NCBI GenBank assembly: GCA_029204225.1
Contig: CM055111.1
Span: 17,035,019-17,099,018, forward strand
DNA from: Diphasiastrum complanatum
Lineage: Eukaryota > Streptophyta > Lycopodiopsida > Lycopodiales > Lycopodiaceae
Length of the DNA stretch: 64,000 nucleotides
Direction: 5' to 3'
The notes under the pieces are model-generated. The model ran no database searches, was not told the DNA's origin, and worked only from the letters and a program-made list of their open reading frames with translations. Shown one piece after another: positions 20,097 through 32,050 of the stretch (its first letter is position 1; each line of letters starts with the position of its first letter). The translations under genes were made by a program, and so were the position numbers.

Positions 20097-20252
20097 CTTA
20101 CATATTCTTTCAATATCCTCCAATACCAAATCTCTTTTGTTTTTACAAACAACTATTTATACCAAAGGCAAAAACCAACATACTTACATATGCACTTCAA
20201 TGTCCTCCAATACCAAACATCTCTTTTGTTTTTTATGAACAACTATTTTGCC
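20097..20252 (+). repeat. Two tandem copies of a ~85 bp unit
   Basis: ACTTACATATNCNTTTCAATRTCCTCCAATACCAAA-type sequence with CTCTTTTGTTTTT and AACAACTATTT appears at 20097-20166 and 20182-20252, offset 85 bp. Confidence 0.7.
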
Positions 20253-20460
20253 TTCATACAAAAGGCAATCTACTATTTCTTCTCTCATGCAAGTGTATGA
20301 ACAGTTTTTCACACGTAGATTTTTTCTTAAATCCTTTAAACTATTATAATGCTCTTTTAATTTGCCATACAAATTATCTATTGTACGTAAATTAAAATAT
20401 CGCATTAAAATAGTTTCTTGGTCCTGTAAATCAAAATCTTCTACACCGTACACTTGTAAC
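20180..20460 (-). CDS. Largest block of the unknown relic
   Basis: About 80 residues with a predicted helical, charged sequence: DQETILMRYFNLRTIDNLYG, KLKEHYNSLKDLRKNLRVKN, then CSYTCMREEIVDCLLYEGKI. Two Cys residues lie close together. The sequence then runs on through a basic HKKQKRCLVLED. No domain recognised. It may be the 3'-most coding exon. Confidence 0.35.
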
Positions 20461-22322
20461 AAAAACAAGTGTGATAAATTAGACTTCATAATTACAAGAC
20501 CACAATTGATTACAATTTAATAGAATAAAATTTACACCAAATTCATTATTATATAATAGATCTAAACAAAAGACATTTTTCTCACTTGTGAATCATCTTC
20601 GAAGAAGTTTCTTTTTTTAAATTTGTGATGGACAATTTTTGATAAATCCTAATATTAACAAAAAAAACAAAATACAAAAATGAGTAATGATCAAATATCT
20701 CTAATTATTCTAATGTATGTGCAAATAGTCTTAAAACATTGACCATACTTTCATTCTTTTGGCCACAACTCCCACCACATTTTTTTTACAATGTATATCG
20801 TGCTCCTCCACAATTCCTTTTAGTTTCGTGCTCATCTAAATCAAAAGCGACTTTTATTTAATAAGACTAAAAATTCAGAATTTATATATTGCATATTAAA
20901 CAAAATACACACCACATACCTTACGAGGTCGTTCACTCCTATGTTGAGACACCTTTTAGCTCCATACCTTGGTTGGTTGTTTTCTACAACCTACAATTTG
21001 AAAAACAATTCAACGCATATGAATACATTTATAATGAAATGATATTTATAATGGTAAAACATTTGTCCTAAAATGAAATGATAATTCCATTGCATATAAT
21101 ACAACCATCTAAAAATATGTGACAAAATATCATTCAAGTTGTTGATTAATAAATCTCTTGAAGGTTTGTATTGAAAAATGAACACATCATTGTCATCACC
21201 AATCTAAACTTTACAAGTATACATGAATCTCTTATGAAACTGAAAAATATTTCGAGTCGCATGCATCAAAGATGTATATGGTTATTATTCTAAAATAACT
21301 TGTGCACTTGTAGCTACATCTGCCAAAACATTCATGTTTATTGAATCATCTTCCAACAGCTTCAGAAAGGAAGTGCATGGAAATTGTCCTCCTGCTTCCA
21401 CTTCTTGTACATACTCCTATATTTCAAAACAACATAAATTATTAACGAACTTATAAAAATTAATTGGTAATGTGACTTGTTTGTGGGGGTGCCCATTTTT
21501 CTAACCTGCAGCTTTCTATCTTTTCCTTACCTCCTGTGGCCAATTTGCATTTTGCAGCCTACCTTCCTTCCTGCAGCCCTGCTACATTTTGGCGTTATTT
21601 GAAGCCCTATACCTGTGACCCTTCATAACCTTGTTGTCTGCGGGTGCGCTAATACCCTTGTTTGTGGCCACCTCATTACTTACTTGCGGCCTATGTCGAC
21701 CCTACGGACTTATTTATTCAATCATTCATGTTTTGATTGATGTAAGCGACAAAATAAAACTAACCATCATAACAGAAAATAAAAATGCAAACCATGAATA
21801 TAGACCTGCGAATATATAACAATATAGTTTAGAAACTCACCATTGCATCCATAAGTGGTGTGTCAACTTGCGTTGCACACATGTGTGCAACATCCTGCAA
21901 TGCAATTTCCATCCCAAAAAATGGCTATGAGATCAAACTAGACCATCCAAATAAAATACTAAGCAAAAAGACTTACATGTAATGGAGTGCCAAGCATGCA
22001 TCAATTTGCCTAAAATAACTCAAGTCAATAATCATAAACAAGTAATTCTATAGAATGTTTTACTTGATCTTGATGCACATAAGTAGTAACTAGAGCAGAA
22101 GTTTCATCTTTTTTTGGACTAGCTTCCTACAAAAGTTAGGAATTAAGTAAAGTTAAATACAAGTCAATCACAACATTTAACTATTTTTTCTTGCTAACGA
22201 TTTTTGTATGTAAAAAAATTAGCAATTTTTTTTAAATAGTCTTACTTTATTTGAAACACAATTCCATGGCATTTATGCATTCAAATTTTGTTTGATGAAA
22301 AAAAATATATGGTTTTATTTAC

Positions 22323-22466
22323 CTCTATCGCCATGGAACTTGCGATTTGACTGACTGATAATTTGCCTTTCTTTTTCTCATACTTTCTTCTTGATTGGAT
22401 GCTTACCAATGCCCAACTATATATGTCTTCTTCTTTCCAGATGTAGGTAGCACCTGAGAAACGCAA
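22323..22466 (-). CDS. 5'-most visible exon of the unknown relic
   Basis: Open from a Met in MRFSGATYIWKEEDIYSWAL to a donor GAG|GTAAAT after SSMAIE. An upstream in-frame stretch (IQEIKPL) suggests that the exon may start further 5', near the gypsy boundary. No family recognised. Confidence 0.35.
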
Positions 22467-22499
22467 GGGTTTGATTTCTTGAATGTTTTGGCTGATGCT

Positions 22500-22560
22500 T
22501 AAGCTTGGATTAAGCTTACAAATAGTAGGCTTGGATTGAGCTTACAAACAATAAGATTGA
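22500..22560 (+). repeat. Short tandem doublet at the gypsy boundary
   Basis: GCTTGGATTAAGCTTACAAA and GCTTGGATTGAGCTTACAAA occur 27-30 bp apart. They lie between the unknown relic and the gypsy gag region. Confidence 0.5.
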
Positions 22561-22679
22561 ATGAATAGACGTAAATGCTTTTTATTTGCATTGGATGTAA
22601 CAATTGAAGCATTTCTATCATTCTAATTTGAGCACTTGTTGTTGTATTTGCATAATAGGAAAACACACAAGCAACCCCA

Positions 22680-25600
22680 GTGGATCAAACCAAGGAAAAC
22701 CCAAATTTGATCTATCAAATCCATCCAATGTGGCACAAACTCTTGAACTTTTATACCAATAAATTCAAGCCACTAATAAGCAGCTTCTTGAAACTAATCA
22801 AAGAAACCAAGACTTAGAGTCTAGATTAGCCAATTAGAAAAAGCATGAAGTTCCACCTCCCGTAAAAGTATTTAAGGGGGAGAAGAAGGATATGAACTTA
22901 CAAGTGGTAAGTTCTTGGCTAAATATTTAGAGCAAATACTTTGCCATGAACCAATTCCCTGAATCTGAGAAGTTATCCACTGTCACCATGTTCCTTGAAG
23001 GAAGAGCCTTAGTTTGGTGGGATGACTTAGTTGCAAAGGGCAATCAACCTTGTACATGGGATGATTTTTGCAAGTTTTTTAGGGATTATTTTCTACCACT
23101 TTTAGATGACTATGAACACTTCCAAAAGTTGAGTTATCTAACCATGAATAAAGGTTTGGAACAATTTATTTAAGATTTTCATGAGTACCTAAATCCACTT
23201 TATAGTGATATTCTGCCTAAGGTACAAATGTTAATGTTTATTGATGGGTTACCAAAAGATTATCAAGTGGATGTTCGTATGAACCATCCAAAAATCCTAG
23301 AAGATGTTATTAGGGCTGCAAAACACTTTGATGACACACCTAAGCCACCTAGGGGTCAACAGCCTAATGAGCAGAAAAAAGGTTTTCAATTTAAGAGGAA
23401 GGATAGGGAGGTTGTTAATTAAACACATCCCAATTCCAACAATCCTAAGAAAACCAAGAAAAACTTTAAAAACCATCATGGTGGAAATGATAAAACTGAA
23501 GCTCGTAAGAAGAACCTGTGCTTCAAGTGCAATGGCGAGGGTCGCCTTGCACGAGATTGCATCAAATAACCAGCTTCTACCTTGGGTAATCTATCTCGAA
23601 GTAATGAGATGGATGTATTTTGTCCTTAGTTCTTTAGTCTTTGGACCTAATGACCTTAAGTGCATTAAAAACAAGAAAATTGTAACCGTTAAGAATAGAT
23701 ATCCACTGCCGTGGATGGATGACATAATAGATTACCTTTGTGGTGCTGGGTACTTTACCAAGATAGATATAAGGTCGGAATTCCATCAGATACGCATTAA
23801 GGCAGAAGATATACCAAAAACCGGGTTTTGAACTCGCTTTGGTCACTACAAATTTTTGGTGTTGCCTTTTAGTTTGACCAATGCACCGGCAACTTTCCAA
23901 TAGACGATGAACGATTTGTTCAGACCATATTTGGAAAGATTCGTAGTGGTATTCTTAGATGATATCCTAGTGTTCAGTAAGACTTTGGTGGAACATAAAG
24001 AGCATCTTAGGATTGTCTAGGACATCCTAAGAAGGGAAAAGCTCTTTGCCAAGGAGTCTATGTATGACCTTTTTTGCGAAGGAATTGTCCTACTTGGAGC
24101 CTAAGATTTCCGAATGGGGGGTGGAGATTGAGGCTGATCGTATCTAGAGGGTTATTGATTGGCCTATTCTCACCACAATTTGGGAAATCAAGTCTTTCTT
24201 GGGGTTTGTGGGATTTTTCTGTCGGCATATTCCCCAATTTGCTCGATTGACATTTCCCCTTACCCAGGCCTTGAAAGGCTATAAGAAGCTAAGTTGGAGG
24301 GCTAAGAGTCTACTAGTGGTGTGGACGGAGGATATGAATAATTGTTTTGAGTTGCTTAAGAAAAGTGTCACTTTGGCACCAATACTAATCATTGGTGATC
24401 CTAATAATACTTTTGTGGTTAGGACCGATGCTAGTGATTATGCTATTGGATCTGTTTTGATGCAGGATGGACATCCTATGGCTTATGAAAGCAAGAAACT
24501 CAATCCTGCTCAGTCTAGGTATTGTACCTATGATTTGCAATTGTTCATTCCTTGAAAATTTGATGACATTATTTGTATGGAGCCAGATTTGAAGTTTTGA
24601 CAGACCATCAGACTCTTCGATATTTCTGTGATGCTACAGATTTAAAGGGAAGGCAAGATAGATGGGCTAAGCTGATTCAAATCTTTGACTTTTCTATACA
24701 TTATTGTAAAGGAAATCAAAATACTTTATAAATGCTTTGAGTTGGTTACCAGTTATTAATCAGTTATGCTTTACTATTATAGAATTGGAGTTGTTTCAGT
24801 CTCTTCAAGAACTATATGAGTCCGATCTTTTTTTTGGAAAGTATTGGCAACAAGTACTTTCGGGGGTCGATTCAGGTTTGCAAGATTCCTCGAATCAAGA
24901 AAAGACTGAAATGGATTTCCTAAATCGAAACAACATTTCGTTTTGTAAAGGAAAGGTGTGTGTACTAGAGAATGACATTGTAAGGGCCCAAATCTTGCAT
25001 GAGTGTCATGATAGTCCATGCGCCGGACATCCGGGTATATAAAGAGCACTTGACTTAGTTCAAAGGCAATTTTGGTGGCCTAAGATGAAAAGTCAAGTAG
25101 AGGCCTATGTACTTAAATGTACTAAGTGCCAGTTAAATAAAGCAGAGAGGCTAAAAGCTAGTGGCCTATTACATCCTTTAGATATTCCTACCGAAAAGTG
25201 GGAAGGCATATCTATGAATTTTGTGGTCAGGCTTCCACATACAGGGAAGGGCCACGATTTGGTTTGTGTCATTGTTGACAAACTTACAAAGTTTGCTCAA
25301 TTTATCCCAATGCAAACTACTGTTAAAGCTTCAGAACTAGCTCAACTGTTTGTTGAGAAGCTTTTTTGACTGTACGGGCTGCCTTGCGATATTGTTAGTG
25401 ACCGTGACCCAAAATTCATTGGGAATTTTTGGCAAGCAGTATTTGAAAAGTTGGAAACAACTTTAAGTTTGAGTTCTACAGATCATCCGAAATCAGACGG
25501 TCAAATGGAAAGGACCAATCAGACGATGGAGGATATTCTTTGAGCATATGTGGGCCATCAGCAGTCTAATTGGGAATAGTACCTTCCACAGGTGGAATTT

Positions 25601-27441
25601 GTATATAACAGTGCAAAACATTCAGCGACCGGGTTCAGCCCTTTCATGCTTATGTATGGTTTTCAACCTCGATCACCAATTAGTGTTGGCATGAAAAACC
25701 TACGGGTGCAAGCCGCAACTGATTTCCTTGTGCAAGAAATGTTACAACTGGCTAAAGATAGCATAAGAAGTCCCCAGGTTAGGGCAAGGCACTATGTTGA
25801 TCTATTTCGGAAGCATAAGGTATTCATGGTCAACGACTGGGTGTTTTTTAGGGTCCCTAATCACTTTAGGGATTGGAAAACTGGTAAGTGTGCAAAGTTG
25901 GCGCCAGGTATTGCGGTCTTCTTAAGGTTATCCAAGTGATAAACAAGGTCACATACAAACTAAACCTTCCAGCTAACATTGGAATTCATTCTGTTTTCCA
26001 CGTTAGTAAGTTGAAACCCTCGTTGGGGGTTGGGAAACCCTGGTCCCTGAGGAAGATCTAGTGGAGCTTCTTCGTGATGAGTCTAGGAGTGGACCACCTG
26101 AACCTGAGGCGATTGTTAATAGCCGGCAGAGGACTCTACGGAGTAGAGTGCTTTGGGATTTTTTTTCGTCAGGTGGAGGCGCAAATCAGAAGAGGAGGAT
26201 ACCTGGGAAAAGGAGGCTGATCTCCAAAAGAATTTTCCAATTTTTTCTCTCCAAGAAAAATTAAAGTTTAGGAGGAAGGAATGTTACATACCTATGTAAC
26301 TAGCAGTACTTCAGACCCCTAATAGTCCATTTAGTGTTGGGGGCTAAATGACAAGGTACCCTTAAGATTAAGGGTATGTGCCTTTATATAACGGTAGGCA
26401 AGTGACTATACCTTAGTTGGAGGTTTTTAGTCACGTGACCTTTGGATAAGGGGTACCCTTAGTATTAAGGGTAGGTGTCTTAGATTAAGGTACTAGTGTC
26501 CTTGGTTAAGGATAGGTAGGTGTCTATGCCTTGGATGGAGGTATGGAACCTAGAGAGGTGCTAGAAAGTCATTGGATGGCTATTTTTCTAAACCTTGGGC
26601 CTCAACCTTGAACCATATCACTTTATTGGTCTAGGACCAAAGTATACTTGCACAACTTGGGCAATGGGACCTAGTAGGAGGGCGCCCTTCTAAAGTGTCC
26701 ATTGAGTTCCCAACTCTTACAAGAAAGGCATTCAAAGAGTCATAGGTTATGGAAGGAGTCTCTTGACATTCCATAAGTCTATGAGGCTGTTGGAGATTAT
26801 TTAACTCCCCTAGACTTCTCTCTCTCTCATTAGATGAGCATGGAACTCCATAGTGCATTGGAGGAGTCCATGGGCCATCTATATGAGGGTAGTAGGGCAC
26901 CCATTGGAAGGGGAAAATCTCTCTTGTTTGCTTTGCTTATGCTCTAGTGTTGCTACTAGTGTGTAGAGTGCTTTCTTGTGCTAGTATGCTTGAGGTTTGG
27001 ATCTTGCTTATGGTATGGGACATAAGTAGGGTTTGGATCCTGAGTATTCTATGGAGTGTTGTGGTATGCTTGTGATTTGTTTATGGTTAGCAAGGGTGTG
27101 CTAGATAGGTCTTGCTTGGTGCTTGGATCTAGTTATGGTTGGGTGGTGAATACTTGAGGCCAGCTTGTTATCTATCTTTGTGTTTAAAGAGTAGGGACAC
27201 AGGTGCAGGAGAGATTCTTGGAGGCTTGCAAATCCTTACTTGCAGGTGGAGGCATCCTAGCTTGGAGTTGGGAAGATCTTGAAGCTTGCAAGTTGCTTGG
27301 AGGACATTTGGATGCTCTACCTTGGATTTGGAGGACTTCCTCACCTCTACTTGTAAAAGTTTGTATTCTGACGTCAATTTTATTTAATTTAATATGATCA
27401 AGCATTAAATATCAATGTGGTTTGTTTGCTTGTGTTCATGC
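22680..27441 (+). mobile_element. Ty3/gypsy relic, chromovirus-like, with 3' LTR
   Basis: Parts in order: gag (about 22850-23400, WWDDLVAKGNQPCTWDDFCK); a CCHC-like knuckle (near 23515-23565, NLCFKCNGEGRLARDC); reverse transcriptase (23640-24100, PLPWMDDIIDYLCGAGYFTK); the RT end and RNase H (24190-24560, VRTDASDYAIGSVLM); integrase (24930-25640, HDSPCAGHPG and the LKCTKCQLNKAER zinc region); and a C-terminal tail near 26100-26260 with a chromodomain-like W..EEDTWE pattern. It ends in a purine tract and LTR. A protease domain and a 5' LTR were not recognised. Broken, with many breaks; old. Confidence 0.85.
26282..27441 (+). repeat. Probable gypsy 3' LTR (~1.16 kb)
   Basis: Starts TGTTACATACC right after an AGGAGGAAGGAA purine tract and is taken to end at TTCATGCA. 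It contains a TATA-like TTTATATAA near 26392 and two diverged ~97-bp internal repeats beginning GGTACCCTTA at 26355 and 26452. There is no partner copy in the window, so the 3' edge is inferred. Confidence 0.55.
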
Positions 27442-27960
27442 AGACTGGACATCACGACGATGACAAGTAGATTAGGTTTATAAATTTTAGTTGATGTTAG
27501 ATCTAGAAAGACTCATGCGACATTAAAACACCAATTTTGTATTACATTGATTGATATTATGAAAATATTATTATTGCAAATGATCGTGCTATAATGCCAT
27601 TGCTTTTATATGTTCAATGTTCTTTTTTCAAAAATTGCAATGTCGAATTTAGAAATGTGGATTGACGTAATAACCAACTAAGAATTTAAAACCATGTGCA
27701 ATGTCGGATTTCAAAACAACAATCAATGTCATATATAAAAATCTAAATGAACTTTATGATGTGCACAAAGCAACGCAATAAAGTATTGTCGTTCATAATG
27801 GACATGAAGTAACGCAATAAAATATAAAATGAAAAGTACCTCAGGCTTAGTTTGTTGTTTGATCCAAATGTTGAATGCAACTCAAAAATATTGTTTTAAA
27901 AACAATTCACGAACATCACTTCTCCAACAACTCAACTCCAAAAATAGCCCTATAAAAATG
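27442..27960. other. Unassigned AT-rich stretch with CAATGTCGGA phrases
   Basis: No gene seen. Scattered AATGTCGGATTT and ACGCAATAAA phrases link it to the subterminal block that follows, so it may be internal noncoding sequence of the same CACTA-type element. Confidence 0.35.
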
Positions 27961-28345
27961 CGCGCGTTGTTTTTTACACATTTTTTATTTTATTTTTACC
28001 TAATTTCGGACGTTAAAATCCGACATCCAAACGCGTCGGATAGACGTCTGACCTTTTTTGTTATCATTCTATTAACAGACGTCGGATTATGACGTCTATC
28101 TAGGATGTCGGAATTCGACATCCAAGTATGCGTCGGATGGACGTCGGATGGGTGTCGGACATCTGTCAGACAAATTTTTACATCATTCTGTATTTACAGA
28201 CGTCAGAATCCGACAGGTTTTTTTGGACGTCTCAATGCGACGTCCACGTCGGACCTTTTGTGACGTCTTTGAACATTGCATTGCGACGTCCACGTGGATT
28301 ACCTTTACGAAATAATCGGAATTTTTGGTTGCAAAATCCGGCAAG
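27961..28345. repeat. CACTA-type subterminal repeat block 3
   Basis: At least a dozen GACGTC(G/T)GA or TCCGACGTC motifs in both orientations, for example CGGATTATGACGTCTATC, GATGGACGTCGGATGGGTGT and CAGACGTCAGAATCCGACAG. Organisation is as in blocks 1 and 2 but the spacing differs. No CACTA end was found at 28345. Confidence 0.55.
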
Positions 28346-28582
28346 TGTAATTTGTATAGGCTAATTCTTCCTATGTGTGGCTACTCGACTAACCCAAGTA
28401 GTCGTCTACGGGATTAGTGCCCGATCAATATATCCTAACGGGTCATGTCCCGAACACAACCATATACAGTAAACCAAATAAATTGTACACCAATCACATC
28501 ATCACATTTAGAGCTTATATAAAATGTATATCAGATTAACTCTGATTTCTAACTCCATTACCAAGAATTTACTTAGTGGGAG
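28346..28582. other. Unassigned
   Basis: No gene or repeat recognised; separates the subterminal block from the copia relic. Confidence 0.3.
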
Positions 28583-30992
28583 TTAATTGCTAAGTAAAGA
28601 TTTCAAAGTTGAGTTTGATGGAGATGCTTGGATGATCAAAAGGAAGGATATATTGATTGCAAAAGGTAAAAGGCAAGGGAAGTTGTTCAAACTAAATGCT
28701 TGTATTATTGCCTATTCAAGAGGTTTGGCATAAAAGGATGGGGCACATCAACTTCAACTCATTGGAGGTAATGTCTAAGAAGCAAGTTGTGATTGGTCTT
28801 CCAAAATTCTTAACTAGCATCAATCATGTTTGTGAGTCTTGTGCTTTGTCAAAGTCACATAGACTACCTTATACTAGATAAACATCTAGATCTACAAAGC
28901 CTTTTCAAGTTGTACATTCAAATATTCATGGAATTACTAAAATTAGCAATAATGATACTAAGATGCATGTAGCTTTCATTGATGATTTTAGTATTTTGTT
29001 GGATCTATCTACTAAAGAGCAAAGATGAAGTCTATGATGTCTTTCTGAAGTTCAAGAATGCAAGGGAAAGCCAATTTTCTACAAGGATCATGTGCTTGAG
29101 GAGTGAAAATGTGGAGAGTACATATCTACCAAGTTCAAGGCTTTTTTTGAGGCGAGAGGAAGAATAGGAATCTATGTGAAAGTGCCAAAGCCATGAGGTT
29201 AGGTGCTAATCTTTCAAAACCATTTTGTGACAAGCTTTGTTGTGTGCTAACTTTCTATGCAATAGGTAGAAAAGTGTTATACTGGAGGGAAGAACACCAT
29301 TGAAGATGCTATTCAAGAGGAGGCCGATTGTCAACTTTTGGTCCTACATGCTATGTCAATGTAACTCTTGATGATAGGACAAAGGAGGATCCATCTTCAA
29401 GGAAATGTAGTATTTTTTATGAGGGGAATATTCCAAAGGTATCTTCAAGTAATGATGGTGTGGATGGATCTAACATTTTTTATGTTGTTATGATGGATCC
29501 TACTTTAGATGGTGATGATGAAGGACCTTCATAAAGTCAGAAGCCAAGGACAATATCAAGGGAAATAAAAATTCCTTCAAGGCTCACATATGATGAGTAG
29601 GGTAAGCAAGTGGGAGTGACTAATTTTTTTTTTCTCACATGCTTTAATGAATTTTCTTGTGTTGATGATGCTATTTTCATGATTTTCCAAAAACTAATGG
29701 ATATGGAAAACAGATCTTAGTCAATGACTTCGATGATCAAGTAGTTGGCCATTTGGAGCTGGTCAAAAGCATCAAAGGAGAGTCAATTGGCGAAGAAGTT
29801 TTGGATCTATTTTTGTAGATTATTGAAGACTCAAGTAAGGTCAAAGGAGCAACAAGGAAGTGTTTTTCAAGTTTACTTTACTTGTTCTATCGCATGTTTG
29901 AACAATTTCATGTGGATGTGTGCAAATTGTCAAGATATGGTAAAGCTAGCTACATTGGTGAGCATCATTTTGATATTGGATGTGTACTAGCATTATTGCT
30001 TGGTTTTCTTGATGGAAATGAACCTATTGTAGGCTCATTATATCACTCATCTATGCCTAAGTTCGCAACTGTTGAGCTACCTGGTGTCAATACTTGGAGA
30101 TTGTCAAATTTTGGTGAATTCATGTTCATGAAGCATTGGACATCACTTGGAGTGTTATCAAAGTCCATGTTATTGCAAAGATGATTACAATTCGAATACT
30201 CATCTCTCTTGCATGTTTTCACAAATGGAGTATATTCCAGTTTGATGTTTCTAATGCACTTCTCAATGGTTACCTTGAGGAGGAGATTTATATAGAGCAG
30301 CCTCCAGGTTTTGTGAAGGAAGGTTATGAATCAAAAGTTTGTCTTTTGTTCAAAAGTTTGTATGGACTGAAACAGGCACCAAGGTCTTGGTATGCAAGGC
30401 TCAATTCCTATCTCATATCACTCGGATTTTGTCTAAGGAATCAAAAGTTTGTCTTTTGTTCAAAAGTTTGTATGGACTGAAACAGGCCCCAAGGTCTTGG
30501 TATGCAAGGCTCAATTCCTATCTCATATCACTCGGATTTTGTCTAAGTAAATATGACCCTTCTCTTTGTAGATAACTTTGTAATTATTCTTCTCATCTAT
30601 GTAGATGATATCATTCTTTGTGGAAACAGTGAGAAGTTAGTTGAAGAAACTAAGCATGCACTTGTTATTGAGTTTAAGATGCAGGACTTAGGAGTTTTTA
30701 CTATATTCTAGGCCTTGAAATAGATTTTTGGAAAGGTCATGCATTTATAAGCCAAAGTAGATATGCACTTTCCATGCTCAGAAAATTCCATATGGAGAAC
30801 TGTAAAGGCATAGATACACCTATGGAGCACACTATAAAAGTTCTTATTAAAGATGATGAAAAATCCTCTGAGGACATCACTCTTTATAGGAGTCTTATTG
30901 GCTCACTTATTTGGTTAACAGTGACTAGGCCTGATCTAAGCTTTTGTGTTCATAAGCTAAGTCAACACATGTAGGATCCAAAGTCTTGTGCA
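28583..30992 (+). mobile_element. Ty1/copia relic (integrase to RT)
   Basis: Parts: pre-integrase zinc region (28690-28880, VWHKRMGHINFNSLEVMSKK and CESCALSKSHRLPY); integrase core remnants (28900-29170); integrase C-terminal/linker (29330-29600); a repeat shared with 15230-15800 (29630-30127); and reverse transcriptase (30170-30975, [20 protein letters not shown] and YVDDIILCGN). There is a short near-perfect internal tandem duplication. It stops where a copia LTR of opposite orientation begins (about 31016). Broken, with many breaks. Confidence 0.8.
29630..30127 (+). repeat. Shared ~500 bp repeat, copy 2
   Basis: Partner of 15230-15800, sharing AAGTGTTTTTCAAGTTTACT and TGTCAAGATATGG. Here it lies between the linker and the RT of a copia relic. 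Confidence 0.6.
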
Positions 30993-31015
30993 ATCACAAC
31001 ACCTCAGTAAGATCC

Positions 31016-32050
31016 TGTAGGGTGTGGTGAAGTTCACACGTGCTAAAAACTTCATAGTACTAATAGAACAATATTAGTTCTGATTGAATATGCGTGCAAA
31101 AATTATATGTGAAAGTAAGAGACAACTTAAGACAATTTAGACAATAAAAAACTATTGATCAAAAACAAATTTTTATAATTCTGAATTTGATTCATCAATA
31201 TACATCTCTTGCTGTCTTATCTCGCTGTTGTGTCTCTAATTGAGTGAGTGTGTTACAACGAGTAGTGCACATGTATTTATATTGCTATAGGATAGGTCTT
31301 TTGGCCTTTTAATGTTGTAACAGTAGATATCTATTCATTTACGACTGTTGATATTCAAATAGACACTTTGTTTCCAGGCTCGAATAAATTCTATTCGCGA
31401 TAGTCCATCTCTTCGTCTCAACTTCAGGTTTTGTGAATTGTTTGCGACACTTGTCTCTTCACGACATTTTTTTCTTTCGCAAATTGTTCACGACATATGA
31501 CAATTCTTGAGCTTGAGGAAGAAATCTAGAATATTTTGCAAACTGTTCAAGATAGTTTCGCGACAGGTGAGCTTGAAGAACAGTCCAGAAGATTTCGCGA
31601 ATTATTTGCGATAATTTTGCGACATCTGAGGCTTGAACAATAAACAGAATATTTTGCGACAAGATTCTATTTGCGAATCTTTCGAGCTTCAACAAGAAAG
31701 CCACAATCTTCTACAAGAAACTATTTCGCGAATCCTTCACGAATCTTTTGAGTTGACTGCAAGACAAATTTTGCGAATCTTTCGAGTTGGTCATGAATAG
31801 AAATGTTTCGAGTTCGTGTTTGTTTCTTTCTCATCCTTTGTCAAGTAAATTACATGCTTTGTTAGTAGAAGCAAGGTCTATCTGATCAGTTGTTTTACCG
31901 AGCAAGCTCCAAGATGTCGCTACGTAGTGGCTAGCTTTCGAGTATGTGCCTTGCCAGTCATAGTCAACAACTCCACCCACACATTGTGCTGCAATGGACA
32001 AGACTTATTTTAGACAGTTGCTTTAACAAATCTAGACATAGTTATCTTTA
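31016..32050 (-). mobile_element. Copia 3' end fragment with LTR
   Basis: On the minus strand a purine tract (GTGGGTGGAG near 31970-31980) is followed by TGTTGACTATGACTGG, and the LTR runs to CACCACACCCTACA at 31016, about 950 bp with TG...CA ends. The short stretch to 32050 would be the pol end. The LTR carries many TTTCGCGAA/TTGCGAC phrases (31450-31800). It abuts the plus-strand copia at about 31000, so one inserted into or recombined with the other. No target duplication was seen. Confidence 0.5.

Larger units (their letters stand above)
20180..22500 (-). pseudogene. Multi-exon relic of unknown function
   Basis: Eight coding-looking blocks on the minus strand, most with GT-AG edges. They are: 22466-22323 (FSGATYIWKEEDIYSWALVS and a KKKGKLSVSQIASSMAIE end at donor GTAAAT); 22130-22060 (ASPKKDETSALVTTYVHQDQ); 22016-21978; 21892-21841 (DVAHMCATQVDTPLMDAM, acceptor TTGCAG, donor GTGAGT); 21418-21290 (EYVQEVEAGGQFPCTSFLKL); 20993-20923 (VENNQPRYGAKRCLNIGVND, donor GTATGT); 20855-20770 (STKLKGIVEEHDIHCKKNVV); and 20646-20590 (DLSKIVHHKFKKRNFFEDDS, donor GTGAGA). 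A larger block at 20460-20180 follows (DQETILMRYFNLRTIDNLYG, then KLKEHYNSLKDLRKNLRVKN). The family was not recognised. The block at 21418-21290 runs into a stop, and the 5' end abuts a gypsy element. Repeated good splice edges argue for a real gene, host or transposon-borne. Confidence 0.45.

Noticed and set aside
27961-28345. Complete CACTA terminus at the subterminal block
   Set aside because: No CACTA/TAGTG end with matching inverted partner or 3-bp target duplication could be found.
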